Assembly: GCA_031286285.1 (NCBI GenBank)
Contig: JAITUN010000083.1
Coordinates: 1 to 45,341, forward strand
Source: Bacteroidales bacterium
Lineage (GTDB): Bacteria > Bacteroidota > Bacteroidia > Bacteroidales > WCHB1-69
Direction of reading: 5' to 3'
DNA length: 45,341 nucleotides
Shown in pieces: positions 9,876-20,732 of this stretch; the stretch's first letter is position 1, and every line of letters begins with the position of its first letter. Position numbers and translations under genes: made by a program. The notes under the pieces are model-generated. The model made no database searches. It was not told where the DNA came from and saw only the letters and a program-made list of their open reading frames with translations.

Positions 9876-10739
9876 CTACAAAATATTTACTAATTGCTCT
9901 TTAATTTTTTCTGCTTCGTCTTTCATTAATACAACAATCTGTTGAATATTAAAATCATTTGCTTTTGAACCGATTGTATTGATCTCTCTACCGATTTCTT
10001 GAACTATAAAGCCCAATTTTTTCCCTGCATTGGTTTCTTTTAAGGTGTCTAAAAAATATTCGCAATGCTTGCACAATCGAATTTTCTCCTCAGTAATATC
10101 TAATTTTTCTATGTAAAAAATCAACTCTTGTTCCAAGCGATTCGGATCATATTTTAGAGGCAGATTTTCAAGACTTTCAATCAGTTTTTTCTTCAATTCT
10201 ACTTTACGATTGTTTTCAAACGGCGTAATTTCTTTAATCATACTTGATATAAGTTGAATACGATATGTAAAATCTGCCGACAGGGTGTCGCCCTCTTCCT
10301 CTCTAAAACGATTTACTGCATCGCAGGTGGTCATTATTCCGGCAAAAACAACGTTCCAAAGATTTTCAGAAACTTCCTCTTTTGGGGTAGAGATCACATC
10401 AGGCAGATGGAGAGTTTGTGCAAAAATATCTGTGTTTACAGGATTATTCACATATTTTGACAACTTTGTTAACTCATTGAAATATGCTTTCGCCAAATTA
10501 TCATCAATGGCCACTGTTGGGCTGTCTGTTTTTTCAATATAGATATTCATTTCAATCTTTCCACGCTCCAACTCTTTAACTATCAACGCCCTCATCTCGT
10601 TTTCTTTTTCTCTTAGCAAAGGCGAAATTCTGACGCTTAAATCCAATTGTTTGCTGTTCAATGCTCTTATTTCAATTACTATCGTTTTTCCTTCACAGTT
10701 TAAAGTGGATTTACCAAAGCCTGTCATTGATTTTATCAT
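9876..10739 (-). CDS. YicC family protein (YicC/YloC-type endoribonuclease)
   Basis: N-terminal MIKSMTGFGKS, RALNSKQLDLSVRISP, C-terminal GKKLGFIVQEIGREINTIGSKAND. Confidence 0.95.
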   Translation of the reverse strand: MIKSMTGFGKSTLNCEGKTIVIEIRALNSKQLDLSVRISPLLREKENEMRALIVKELERGKIEMNIYIEKTDSPTVAIDDNLAKAYFNELTKLSKYVNNPVNTDIFAQTLHLPDVISTPKEEVSENLWNVVFAGIMTTCDAVNRFREEEGDTLSADFTYRIQLISSMIKEITPFENNRKVELKKKLIESLENLPLKYDPNRLEQELIFYIEKLDITEEKIRLCKHCEYFLDTLKETNAGKKLGFIVQEIGREINTIGSKANDFNIQQIVVLMKDEAEKIKEQLVNIL

Positions 10740-10917
10740 AATAAAGATTTATAGATTAAAAATTGTAAGAATATAGATATGGTTTTTACTTTTGTTCAAG
10801 GTTTGAAAATAATGCCGCAAACATATATTTTTTTTAAAGATTTTAGCTAGTATTAATACTTTTCACTTTCATGTAAAAAAAAAAATGGATATTTGCAGCC
10901 TATCATAAAAAAAACCG

Positions 10918-12666
10918 ATGTTACGAAATTTTACTTGCGGAGAACTCTCAATCAGTAATATAAATCAACAAGTTACGCTTTGTGGTTGGGTGCAAAAAAA
11001 TAGAAAATTAGGAGGAATGACGTTTATAGATTTGCGTGATAGATACGGCATTACACAATTAGTTTTTAATAGCGAACAAAATGCCGAGCTGTGTAAAACC
11101 GCCGAACAGATCGGAAGAGAATGGGTAATTCAAGCTAAAGGAATTGTTGCAGAACGGTATAACAAAAACAAAAATATTCCAACCGGTGAGATTGAAATTT
11201 TAGTAGCTGAGCTAACCGTTTTAAACAGATCAGAAATCCCTCCTTTTACTATTGAAGATGAATCGGATGGCGGCGACGAACTGCGAATGAAATACCGCTA
11301 TTTGGATTTGCGTAGAAATCCGGTGAAGAAAAATATCATTTTTCGCCATCATCTTGCAATAGAAGTCAGAAACTATATGAACAGTATAGGTTTTTTAGAA
11401 ATTGAAACCCCTTTTCTGATCAAATCTACTCCCGAGGGCGCCCGCGATTTTATTGTCCCTTCACGTATGAATCAAGGAGAATTTTACGCGCTGCCGCAAT
11501 CCCCGCAAAATTTTAAACAATTGCTGATGATTTCGGGCTACGACAGATATTTTCAAATTGTACGCTGCTTCAGAGATGAAGATTTACGCGCCGACCGCCA
11601 GCCCGAATTTACTCAAATTGACTGCGAAATGTCGTTTGTGGAACAGGATGATATTTTACAAACTTTCGAGGGATTAGTTAAGCATGTTTTTAAGAAAGTT
11701 AAAAATATTGAAATTGAAGCAATTCCGCGCATGACTTTTGAGGAGGCGATGCGACTTTACGGTTGCGACAAACCCGACACCCGGTTCGATATGCAATTTG
11801 TGGAATTAAATGATACGTTGAAACATCGCGAGTTCTCTGTTTTTAATCATGCAGAACTGATTGTGGGCATTGTAGCCAAAGGGTGCGCAAACTATTCGCG
11901 CAAACAATTAGATGCTTTGACCGAGTTTGTGAAGCGCCCGCAAATTGGCGCAGGCGGATTAGTGTATGTAGTTTGTCAACAAGAGGATACATATAAATCT
12001 TCCGTAGATAAGTTTTACAACCAAGAAGATTTAAAAAGATTAGCAACAAAATGCAATGCAGAATCCGGCGATCTCATCCTTATCATGTCGGGAGATACTG
12101 ATAAAGTGCGTAAACAACTTTGCGAATTGCGTTTGGAGATGGGTAAACAATTAGATTTGCGTAAAGCAGGCGTATATAAACCCCTTTGGGTAACTGATTT
12201 TCCTTTGTTAGAGTGGGATGATGAAACCCTACGCTATTATGCAAAACATCACCCGTTTACTTCACCAAAACCGGAACATATCCCATTGTTAGAAACCAAT
12301 CCCGGCGCGGTAAATGCTAATGCTTACGACTTGGTAATTAACGGAACGGAGATTGGCGGCGGCTCTATCCGTATCTATAATAAAGAATTACAACAAAAAA
12401 TGTTCTCCATTTTGGGATTTACACCCGAAGAAGCCCAACAACAATTCGGATTTTTGATGAATGCTTTTCAATACGGATCTCCTCCACATGGCGGAATCGC
12501 TTTTGGATTAGACAGAATGTGTGCCATTTTGTGTGACTCAGAATCTATTCGCGATTTTATTGCATTCCCTAAAAACAATTCCGGACGAGACACTATGCTC
12601 GATGCTCCTGCTAAAATTTCCAAAACCCAACTTGATGAATTGGGAATCAAATCTTTAAATTATTAA
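10918..12666 (+). CDS. aspS: Aspartyl-tRNA synthetase
   Basis: [84 protein letters not shown]. Confidence 0.98.
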   Translation: MLRNFTCGELSISNINQQVTLCGWVQKNRKLGGMTFIDLRDRYGITQLVFNSEQNAELCKTAEQIGREWVIQAKGIVAERYNKNKNIPTGEIEILVAELTVLNRSEIPPFTIEDESDGGDELRMKYRYLDLRRNPVKKNIIFRHHLAIEVRNYMNSIGFLEIETPFLIKSTPEGARDFIVPSRMNQGEFYALPQSPQNFKQLLMISGYDRYFQIVRCFRDEDLRADRQPEFTQIDCEMSFVEQDDILQTFEGLVKHVFKKVKNIEIEAIPRMTFEEAMRLYGCDKPDTRFDMQFVELNDTLKHREFSVFNHAELIVGIVAKGCANYSRKQLDALTEFVKRPQIGAGGLVYVVCQQEDTYKSSVDKFYNQEDLKRLATKCNAESGDLILIMSGDTDKVRKQLCELRLEMGKQLDLRKAGVYKPLWVTDFPLLEWDDETLRYYAKHHPFTSPKPEHIPLLETNPGAVNANAYDLVINGTEIGGGSIRIYNKELQQKMFSILGFTPEEAQQQFGFLMNAFQYGSPPHGGIAFGLDRMCAILCDSESIRDFIAFPKNNSGRDTMLDAPAKISKTQLDELGIKSLNY

Positions 12667-12686
12667 ATCATTAAATCAATATTTAT

Positions 12687-13694
12687 ATGAACAAACAAAA
12701 CGAACTTAACTCATTCAGTGTCATCGATTTTTCATGGAAATGGCGCAAACCCTTATTAATCGTTACTATCTTATCAGGTGTATTAGCTTTTATAATAGCA
12801 TTGTTTATTAACCCAATGTATCAATCAACGGCTGTTGTATTCGCACCTCAATATAATTCATTTTTGATTGAGAATTATAATATGATATCCGACCTGAAAA
12901 GCTATGGACAAGAACACGAAACTGAACAATTGCTTCAAATTCTAAATTCAAGAGATTTAAAAGATACTCTTGTAAGTAGATTTAATTTAATCGAATATTA
13001 TAATATTGATACTACGCAAAAGCATTGGAAATATTTACTTTATAAAGAATTGGATGGAAATATTAAAGTAAGAAGAACTCAATATGGAGGTATTCTCATT
13101 TCTGTGTATGATGTAGATCCTGACCATGCCGCAAAACTTGCAAATGCTATGGTAAACGAATCAGATAATTTTAAAAACAACATTGAAAAAGAACGCTCTT
13201 TAGCTGCTTGTGAAATACTAAAAAATCAAATAGAAGATGTGAATCTACAAATGATTGTTATCAATGATTCTGTTCAAAAACTTGCTAATGAGGGGCTTTT
13301 TATTTACGACTTGCAAGTAGAACGTGTCATGCAGCAATATGCGGTTGCTTTGGGACAAGGAAACTCATCGGGTGTACAACGCCTCCAAAAAGAGATCGAT
13401 AAAATTTCTAAATGGGGACCCACAAGCGTCATATTACGCGAAAACCTGATCTATCTTATCCGTCGTGAAACACAACTAAAATCTATGCTTTGGAATGCCG
13501 AAATGAATTTAAGCGAACTGATGCCTACAAAGTTTGTTGTAGAAAAAGCAATTCCAAATGATAAGAAAGTGTATCCAAAAAAATTACTTATCGCATTTTT
13601 CTCTTCTGTGGGCGCTTTTATTACAACATTTTTTGTATTATTATTTATGGAAAAAATCAAAGCTAATATCTTGATGAACAAAAAAGAAGAATAA
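12687..13694 (+). CDS. Wzz/chain-length-determinant-like polysaccharide copolymerase
   Basis: N- and C-terminal TM helices; 'MYQSTAVVFAPQYNSF' Wzz-like opening, central coiled region, C-terminal 'VVEKAIPNDKKVYPKKLLIAFFSSVGAF'. Confidence 0.75.
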   Translation: MNKQNELNSFSVIDFSWKWRKPLLIVTILSGVLAFIIALFINPMYQSTAVVFAPQYNSFLIENYNMISDLKSYGQEHETEQLLQILNSRDLKDTLVSRFNLIEYYNIDTTQKHWKYLLYKELDGNIKVRRTQYGGILISVYDVDPDHAAKLANAMVNESDNFKNNIEKERSLAACEILKNQIEDVNLQMIVINDSVQKLANEGLFIYDLQVERVMQQYAVALGQGNSSGVQRLQKEIDKISKWGPTSVILRENLIYLIRRETQLKSMLWNAEMNLSELMPTKFVVEKAIPNDKKVYPKKLLIAFFSSVGAFITTFFVLLFMEKIKANILMNKKEE

Positions 13695-15127
13695 TGATGA
13701 ATAGCGTTCAAAAATGGGTAGGAATATCATCTGGAGCGATTTTTATAATCATTAACTGTTGTGCATTATTTTTAGGATTTGAATATATTCCATTTATCTC
13801 ATTTGCTCTTATTGGTTTATATTTATTATTCTTCAAATTAGATTTATTAATTTATTTGTTGGCATTTGTAACTCCTTTGTCTATTCCTTTTGAAAATGAA
13901 AAGGTTAATTTAGGAATATCTATTCCAAGCGAAATCATTATGGTATTGATTACAATACTATTTTTTGTACGTATCTTTATTGACCTAAAATTAGAAAAAA
14001 AGATAATATTCCATCCGATTACAATTGCTATTTTAGCTTATCTGTGTTGGATATTTCTTACTTCCATTACGAGTGAATTACCAATCGTATCATTCAAATT
14101 TCTACTTTCTAAAACTTGGTTCATTGTTTCTTGTTATTTTCTCATATTGTGGTTTTTGAAAAAAGATATTTCCAAATGGGTTAAATTCATGAATTGTTAT
14201 ATGGCGGGATTGGCTATTGTGATTTGCATCGCTACGGTTAAGTTGGCGCAAGCGGGATTATTTTCGAAAGGATTACATTGGATTATGAGTCCATACTACA
14301 ATGACCATACTGCCTACGGCGCTGCAATTGCACTATTTATACCTTTGCAAATAGGATTTTTCTTTTTACCCGATAGACCAAATTACTCTAAACTGGGCTA
14401 TGTGCTGTCTCTCTGTTTTCTACTGGTAGGACTCTATTTCTCGTATTGCAGGGCAGCGTGGCTAAGTATTATTATTATTATGATACTATTTTTTATCTTA
14501 AAACTAAGAATTAAATTAAGCTGGGTTCTTGTTGGTGTAGGGTTGCTTGCATTTATTTTCTATAGCTTTTCTGACGAAATTATTTATCGTATGGGACGTA
14601 ACTCTCAAGATTCTTCAAAAAATATTGATGAACATATCCAATCTATCAGCAATATCTCTACAGATGCCTCTAATGTGGAACGATTAAATCGCTGGGTTTC
14701 CGCTTTCGGAATGATTGAAGAGCGCCCTATTGTGGGTTGGGGACCAGGAACCTATCAATTTGTTTATGCTTCTTTTCAAAAACCTCAATATAAAACGATT
14801 ATCACTACAAATTTTGGCGATGGCGGAAATGCGCATAGCGAATTTATCGGTCCTACCGCTGAAACCGGATTTATTGGATTGGCAACAGTTTTAGCTATAA
14901 TGACTGCAACTCTTTACACCGGTATTAGAACATATATTTCATCACGACGAAAAGAGATAAAGATAATTTCACTATCTGCAACATTAGCCCTCATCTCATA
15001 TTACATACACGGTACAATGAACAACTTTTTGGATACCGACAAACTCTCGCTCCCTTTTTGGGCATGCGTAGCAATTATTGTGGCAATGGACATTATGAGG
15101 AAAGAAGAGGAAGAAATAAAGAATTAA
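13694..15127 (+). CDS. O-antigen ligase/polymerase (WaaL/Wzy_C) family membrane protein
   Basis: Polytopic; 'YCRAAWLSIIIIMILFF' and 'RPIVGWGPGTYQFVY...AHSEFIGPTAETGFIGLATVL' typical of the Wzy_C domain. Confidence 0.85.
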   Translation: MMNSVQKWVGISSGAIFIIINCCALFLGFEYIPFISFALIGLYLLFFKLDLLIYLLAFVTPLSIPFENEKVNLGISIPSEIIMVLITILFFVRIFIDLKLEKKIIFHPITIAILAYLCWIFLTSITSELPIVSFKFLLSKTWFIVSCYFLILWFLKKDISKWVKFMNCYMAGLAIVICIATVKLAQAGLFSKGLHWIMSPYYNDHTAYGAAIALFIPLQIGFFFLPDRPNYSKLGYVLSLCFLLVGLYFSYCRAAWLSIIIIMILFFILKLRIKLSWVLVGVGLLAFIFYSFSDEIIYRMGRNSQDSSKNIDEHIQSISNISTDASNVERLNRWVSAFGMIEERPIVGWGPGTYQFVYASFQKPQYKTIITTNFGDGGNAHSEFIGPTAETGFIGLATVLAIMTATLYTGIRTYISSRRKEIKIISLSATLALISYYIHGTMNNFLDTDKLSLPFWACVAIIVAMDIMRKEEEEIKN

Positions 15128-15144
15128 ACGAAACGATTCAAATA

Positions 15145-15184
15145 AAAAAGTACGGCGGAATGGTAAATTCCGCCGTACTTTTTA
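15145..15184. terminator. Bidirectional Rho-independent terminator between convergent genes
   Basis: AAAAAGTACGGCGGAA-TGGTAAA-TTCCGCCGTACTTTTT; A tract and T tract on both sides. Confidence 0.88.
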
Positions 15185-15202
15185 CTCATTACTCACTAAT
15201 TA

Positions 15203-18200
15203 CTACTTAATAATTACCAATCGTTTCACTACAACATCACTGTTGTCGGAATAGAGTCTTACAAAGTAGATACCATCTTCATATTTGTTTACATTGATTT
15301 CTAATTTTTCATTAATAACTTTATGCTCAGCTAATTTGCGCCCTTGTAAATCGTAGATCTCTACACGGTTAAGTTCTTTACCTTCTATGGTTACTTCTCC
15401 GTTGGTAGGGTTCGGGAAGATGCTGTAAGAAAGCGCTTTGAAATCATTAATACTGACAGTGATTATTTTTACAATTTTTTCCGATTCGCAATGCCCATAA
15501 ACCGCAGAGACTTGATACGTATATTTTCCATCATCAAGGTCTTCATCTGTATATTCAGTCTCTATTATGGGATCTTCATTGATTTGTTCTTCATCACGAT
15601 AAACATTATAACCCAGCAATTCACCATCTATCTCTTCGGGTTCATCCCAAGTGAGAGTAACTGTGTAATCGTCGGTTATTAAATAGGAAAGATTAGCAGG
15701 CGGTTCGCAAAACTCAGGATCTATGGTAACAAGAACCGGATCCGACAATTCCGAAATGCAATTTTGGTTCACTACACTAATTTGGTAGGAGTAGGTTCCT
15801 GCCGCAAGGTTTTCATCAACATATTCTCTTTCTGTTAAAAACTCTCCATTAATTTTGGTGCCGTTACGATAGATATTATATACTAATCCTTCAATTTCTT
15901 CAGAAACGCCCCAGGTAATAATAGCATTTTTTCCTTCTGCAAAACCGGCTACATTAGTAGGTTGAATACAAGGAGTAAAGTTGCAAATTACATTCGACAT
16001 TTCGGCGTAAGATTCTTTATTTCCGGAATAAACGGCAGTAACATTATACACATACACTCCTTCTTCAATATTTTCTTCTGTATAAGTAGTTGTTGTAAGA
16101 AGCGTACTATTCAATTTAGTTCCACTACGGTAAATGTTGTAGCCGTCGGGCGTTCCATCTGCGGGGGCTTCCCATGTAGTTGTAATGGTTTCGCCGTTTA
16201 ATACAGCTACCACATTTTGAGGACGGGCATATATTTCGGGAATCACAAAAGTATAGTCGTGGGTTTGTCCGTATGTATATGCATCGCATGCATTTGGCGG
16301 GTAAGTATTCCAATTAACGCGAAGTCTGAAACGGTGTTCTCCCGGTGTCGCTTCTTGTGGAACAGAAAAAGTAGTGGTGTACTCTGCATTAGCCACAGGA
16401 CATGAAACCTGAATTAGTTGTTCGTTAGAATCAAAAATGTTATTCCCGTTCAAATCAAACCATCCTCTAACATAATCACTACCGTAAGCACATTTCACTT
16501 TAATCGTATATTGCTGTCCGGGTTCCAATGTAAAACTCATGTTTGTAAAATTTTGGTACCCACCGGTTGTACAAGTTGTACTTGGGTTATTCAACAACTC
16601 CGTTTGATCTGAATTTTTGATAATAACAACAGAAGTGAATTTATCGCCTGCGCCGGATGCACAATTCGTACTACCGGGTGTGCAGTAGCTATCTGAACCT
16701 GCATTGGAAACGGTGAAATCTTCGGTTTCAGCGCGTCCATATTGCGCAGTTATCAGCAGGTCCATATTAGCCGTATGCCCGAAAGGCATACCGGCGTCAG
16801 TAATTACTGTAAACGGGAATTCAATGGTTTCTCCGGCAATTAAGTTTTGTCCGGCACGGTTTTTCTCTTCACAAGCTAAGGTCACATATGGGCTGTTAAC
16901 TGTGAGATTTCCTTTAACGCCGAAAGCTTCGGCATGGCCTGTATTTTTCACCACTGTAGTAATGGTAGCCACTGTTCCTTTTGTTAATGAGCCGTTTTCA
17001 ACACCATCCACAAGCACTTTATCCAAAGTAAACACAGGGGCGTAGGCTTTCAGGTTCATTTTGCTTTCCCATAAAGTTTTAGCTCCGGAAACCGCTATGT
17101 TTACGGGAAAAGTTTTATTATCAGGAATGGAGTTATCAACAGTTACATTGAAAGTAACGGTTGCCGTACCTCCTGCTGCAATAGGTACCGTTATTTGTCC
17201 GGTAGGATTGTTAATGGTAAGTAAGGGGTCTTCGCAAGCAAGGGTAACCGTAATTGTTCCGGTAGTTGGGTCAGTACCTACATTTTTCAAGGTTACTGTA
17301 ATGTCAGCATTAGTAGAAATGTAAGTTAAAGCGTTTCCATCGGCAGGCAGGTAGCTGTCATAAATTATGTACGCGCCATCGGCTGGGATACAGTCAATAT
17401 TTTCATAAATTGTGTTGGTATTAAATGCGGTAACCACAAGCAGAACATCTCCGGGTAGGAAATCGTTATCAATAGTTACATTTCCGTCTTCATCGGTAAT
17501 GGCAGAATAATAGACTCCGTTTTGAGAGATACAAACCAACGCATCTTTCACCGGATTGCCATTAGCGGTAATGGTTGTTGAGTAAGGCATTCCCACTAAA
17601 ATGGTAGGCATGGAAGAGGCAAGCACAGCCGGCGGCATGGTTCTTAATTGCAAAGAAGCGTCTCCGAAAGTAGTCCAGGTATGAAGGGTATTAACATCAC
17701 CAGAACCTTGACTTTCTGTTAACATTAAGTTTCCGGCATTTACCACAATGGAGCCCCAAGTTGTGCGTAATTCAGTAGTACTGATTCCATTTTGTCCGGG
17801 ATAATTGGCATAATTAAAACCGCCACATAAAACATCGTAAAAATAGTCTTGTCCTCTCATAGGCTCTGCCCAAGGCTGGTTAATTGTTGACATCCACGTA
17901 ACCACAGCGCCGCCATTTTGTTTTTTCAACCATGCTTCTGCAAAGCAATCAGAACTATTATGAAATGCGCCATTAACACAAGCAACAGAAACAATAAAGG
18001 GTAGTTTTTCTCCATTAGTTAAGTTCGTAATATGTGAATTACTAAATCCTGTTGTAACAAAAGAGGTTGCACTGCCATGTCCGCAATAAGCAATAGTAGA
18101 AGCGCCCGTATTGATATAATTACTTAAATTAGCTGCGGTGCACCCGGTTTCATTTTCATAAAGCCGATAATGGGTATTATAGTTATAAGTGGGTTCAAGC

Positions 18201-19357
18201 CGTTGGCTGTAAATTCTTTGAATATGAAGCCAGTCTTTTTCTCCATCATCTGCAGGACCTGTATCATTTGATCCCATACCAATAAAAGAGGAGTACCATC
18301 CTTCCATACTTGGGTTCTTTTCATATTGAATAGCTTTATTAATTTGAATGTTAAGTTGATCTGCGTTAGAGCAGGAAAAACGGCCTACTGATATATCGGG
18401 AAAATTATCTGTACCCACTACACAACCCATTTTAGGATCTGTTGGAGCGCTTTCGCCGCCGCCCAGGTCGGATTTAATATCTGCCCAGTCGCCCACCAAT
18501 TGCACATAGAGAATGTTATTGTTTTCATTATATTTTTGTTGGATAAGCGATTTAACATTGGTGCCGGTAGCTACAATCTCTTTATGAACAATAAACCCTT
18601 TTTCTTTCTTCCATTGAATATAGCTATCTATGGTTTCTTGGTCACGCGGAGTTGTAATCACCAAAATTTCGCCATATTGCGCCATTGGAAGATCATATCT
18701 TGTAACATCAAAATTTAAGAAAAGAGATTGATACATACCTATCATCTCTTTTACCGGTGAAAGATTTTCTTTCATTAAAGGGTTGGTGGCGGGTTGGTTG
18801 TTTTCAGTTAAAAGCACATCCATTTTGTTATAAACGCGCAAGGTATTGGTAACCGCATTATACTGGAATGGGAAAACTCTCACGGAAGTACCTCTCACAT
18901 CGCGAATAATGTAAGGTTCATCTGCGGTAGCCAAATTGCCCGGATAAAATTTATCTATCATAGATTCCGGAGCAATTTCATAAGGGATTGTGGTTGGATC
19001 TTGATTTCTGATGATCGTTCCTCTGGAAGGCACTAACGGAAAAGAGAGTGTGTAATCGGTGTAGTCGGAATAAACTACCTCTACGTCCACATTTTTCTTT
19101 GCGGGCAATTGGATCGCTGCGCTGATGAACGGCAATTCTGCCCACCCTTTTTCTTGAGTAACCGTTGAACTGCTAAAAACGATTTGTTGAAAATTGACAC
19201 CATCAAATTGAACAGTCTCAATATTCCAGTTGGTTACTGAAAAAGACACCTGATACTCAGTGCTACTTGGTTGTGAAAATTTTGCTTCAAAGCCTTTTTG
19301 TGCGAAAGAAAGTGTACAAATTAAGGCAAAAATTACAGAAAGGATAATTTTTTTCAT
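15203..19357 (-). CDS. Gingipain-like C25 family cysteine peptidase, secreted, with GEVED-like and fibronectin-III domains and a T9SS C-terminal sorting domain
   Basis: Signal peptide MKKIILSVIFALICTLSFAQ; catalytic-type motifs IAYCGHGSATSF and VSVACVNGAF; GEVED-like VRGWFDLNGNNIFDSNEQLIQ...GEHRFRLRVNW; FN3 repeats 'GYNVYRDEEQI...TYQVSAVYG'; C-terminal SIFPNPTNGEVTIEG...DGIYFVRLYSDNSDVVVKRLVIIK. Confidence 0.93.
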   Translation of the reverse strand: MKKIILSVIFALICTLSFAQKGFEAKFSQPSSTEYQVSFSVTNWNIETVQFDGVNFQQIVFSSSTVTQEKGWAELPFISAAIQLPAKKNVDVEVVYSDYTDYTLSFPLVPSRGTIIRNQDPTTIPYEIAPESMIDKFYPGNLATADEPYIIRDVRGTSVRVFPFQYNAVTNTLRVYNKMDVLLTENNQPATNPLMKENLSPVKEMIGMYQSLFLNFDVTRYDLPMAQYGEILVITTPRDQETIDSYIQWKKEKGFIVHKEIVATGTNVKSLIQQKYNENNNILYVQLVGDWADIKSDLGGGESAPTDPKMGCVVGTDNFPDISVGRFSCSNADQLNIQINKAIQYEKNPSMEGWYSSFIGMGSNDTGPADDGEKDWLHIQRIYSQRLEPTYNYNTHYRLYENETGCTAANLSNYINTGASTIAYCGHGSATSFVTTGFSNSHITNLTNGEKLPFIVSVACVNGAFHNSSDCFAEAWLKKQNGGAVVTWMSTINQPWAEPMRGQDYFYDVLCGGFNYANYPGQNGISTTELRTTWGSIVVNAGNLMLTESQGSGDVNTLHTWTTFGDASLQLRTMPPAVLASSMPTILVGMPYSTTITANGNPVKDALVCISQNGVYYSAITDEDGNVTIDNDFLPGDVLLVVTAFNTNTIYENIDCIPADGAYIIYDSYLPADGNALTYISTNADITVTLKNVGTDPTTGTITVTLACEDPLLTINNPTGQITVPIAAGGTATVTFNVTVDNSIPDNKTFPVNIAVSGAKTLWESKMNLKAYAPVFTLDKVLVDGVENGSLTKGTVATITTVVKNTGHAEAFGVKGNLTVNSPYVTLACEEKNRAGQNLIAGETIEFPFTVITDAGMPFGHTANMDLLITAQYGRAETEDFTVSNAGSDSYCTPGSTNCASGAGDKFTSVVIIKNSDQTELLNNPSTTCTTGGYQNFTNMSFTLEPGQQYTIKVKCAYGSDYVRGWFDLNGNNIFDSNEQLIQVSCPVANAEYTTTFSVPQEATPGEHRFRLRVNWNTYPPNACDAYTYGQTHDYTFVIPEIYARPQNVVAVLNGETITTTWEAPADGTPDGYNIYRSGTKLNSTLLTTTTYTEENIEEGVYVYNVTAVYSGNKESYAEMSNVICNFTPCIQPTNVAGFAEGKNAIITWGVSEEIEGLVYNIYRNGTKINGEFLTEREYVDENLAAGTYSYQISVVNQNCISELSDPVLVTIDPEFCEPPANLSYLITDDYTVTLTWDEPEEIDGELLGYNVYRDEEQINEDPIIETEYTDEDLDDGKYTYQVSAVYGHCESEKIVKIITVSINDFKALSYSIFPNPTNGEVTIEGKELNRVEIYDLQGRKLAEHKVINEKLEINVNKYEDGIYFVRLYSDNSDVVVKRLVIIK

Positions 19358-19401
19358 AAATAATGTTTTATAGATTTAATTAATATTTAAGATTAAGCGT
19401 G

Positions 19402-19409
19402 CAAAAATA
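19402..19409 (-). promoter_or_regulatory. -7 box TATTTTTG upstream of the C25 peptidase gene
   Basis: Reverse complement of CAAAAATA, 45 nt upstream of the start codon. Confidence 0.5.
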
Positions 19410-19546
19410 GGAAAAAAGTTGTGGGGGTGGAGTTTTTGTGTAAAAAAATGTAGTTTTTTGAACAAAAAACGGAAAAAAGAGCAGAAAAATGATATTACTA
19501 TTTATTCGTGGCTATATCTAACAATTTTCATATAACCTAAAAAATA

Positions 19547-19554
19547 TATTTTTG
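19547..19554 (+). promoter_or_regulatory. -7 box TATTTTTG upstream of the class V aminotransferase gene
   Basis: Matches TAnnTTTG, about 21 nt upstream of ATG 19575. Confidence 0.55.
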
Positions 19555-19574
19555 CGCTCGAAAAAAAAGCACTT

Positions 19575-20732
19575 ATGATTTATTTAGACAACTCAGCTAC
19601 CACTTTTCCAAAACCCGATTGTATGTACGATTTTATGAGCGGGTTTTACAAAAACCATGGTGTAAACCCGGGCAGATCGGGATTTGATGCTGCCATTGAA
19701 ACCGAAGAGATCGTACAAAAAACACGTAAATTGATGACAGACCTTTTGAATGGCGGTAGCGATTATAACAGGCTCACATTCAGTTATAACGCAAGTGATT
19801 CTTTGAATCTCATCATTCAAGGATTAGCAGAGCCTAATGCGCACGTCATCACTACTATGCTGGAACACAATTCGGTACTTCGTCCTTTGTATTGTCTAAA
19901 AGAGGATGGAAAACTGCAAGAGGTTACCTATCTCCCTTTTGACAAAGATGGCTATGTAAATCCCGATGATTTTCGTAAAGCGATACGTCCTAATACTAAA
20001 TTTGTAGTTTGTACACACTGTTCCAATGTGCTGGGAACTTTTCAGCCATTGCATGAGATCGGGAAAATTTGCAAAGAACACGGATTGATTTTTGTTGTGG
20101 ATGGCAGTCAGGGGGCTGGCGCAGCTCGCGTAGATATGCAAGCTGACAATATTGATGTGTATATTTTTACGGGACATAAATGTTTGATGGGTCCAACCGG
20201 CATTGGAGGCTCTTACGTGCGCGAGGGAGTGGAGATTAAGCACACGCGCTATGCAGGCACCGGAGTGCGCTCTGCCTATCCCAAGCATTTGGATGAATAT
20301 CCGTATCGTTTGGAGTATGGCACTCTAAATTTGGTAGGAGTTGCCGGCTTATATGCCGGAGTATCCTGGGTGTTAGAACAAGGGATTGAAAATATCCACA
20401 AACGTGAAATGGAATTGTGGGAGAAACTTCGCCAAGGGATGCAAGCAGTGAAAGGGGTAATCACCTATTGCGCCAACTTTCCGGAAAGAAAAAACCCGGT
20501 GTTGAGTTTTAATATCCAAGGTTTTGAAGCCGCCGACGTAGGGATGATGCTTGATGTGGACTACGAGATTGCGTGCCGTACCGGTTTGCAATGCGCTCCG
20601 AAAGTTCACGAACTCATTGGCACACTGCCTATTCATGGTACCGCTCGGTTCAGTATAGGCGCTTTCAACACAGAAGCAGATATTGATGCGGCAATTTTAG
20701 CCATAAAGGAGATTTCGGCGATTAGGAACTAG
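19575..20732 (+). CDS. Aminotransferase class V / cysteine desulfurase family protein
   Basis: MIYLDNSATTFPKP, VVDGSQGAGAARVDM, PLP lysine motif YIFTGHKCLMGPTGIGG, C-terminal CRTGLQCAPKVHELIGT...RFSIGAFNTEADID. Confidence 0.93.
   Translation: MIYLDNSATTFPKPDCMYDFMSGFYKNHGVNPGRSGFDAAIETEEIVQKTRKLMTDLLNGGSDYNRLTFSYNASDSLNLIIQGLAEPNAHVITTMLEHNSVLRPLYCLKEDGKLQEVTYLPFDKDGYVNPDDFRKAIRPNTKFVVCTHCSNVLGTFQPLHEIGKICKEHGLIFVVDGSQGAGAARVDMQADNIDVYIFTGHKCLMGPTGIGGSYVREGVEIKHTRYAGTGVRSAYPKHLDEYPYRLEYGTLNLVGVAGLYAGVSWVLEQGIENIHKREMELWEKLRQGMQAVKGVITYCANFPERKNPVLSFNIQGFEAADVGMMLDVDYEIACRTGLQCAPKVHELIGTLPIHGTARFSIGAFNTEADIDAAILAIKEISAIRN

Noticed and set aside
15182-15200. TTACTCA x2 repeat after the C25 peptidase stop
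   Set aside because: Only two copies in AT-rich spacer; too weak to distinguish from chance.
16704-17324. Plus-strand ORFs of 113 and 87 aa inside the C25 peptidase gene
   Set aside because: Antisense to a long well-supported CDS; typical shadow ORFs of V/T-rich coding sequence.
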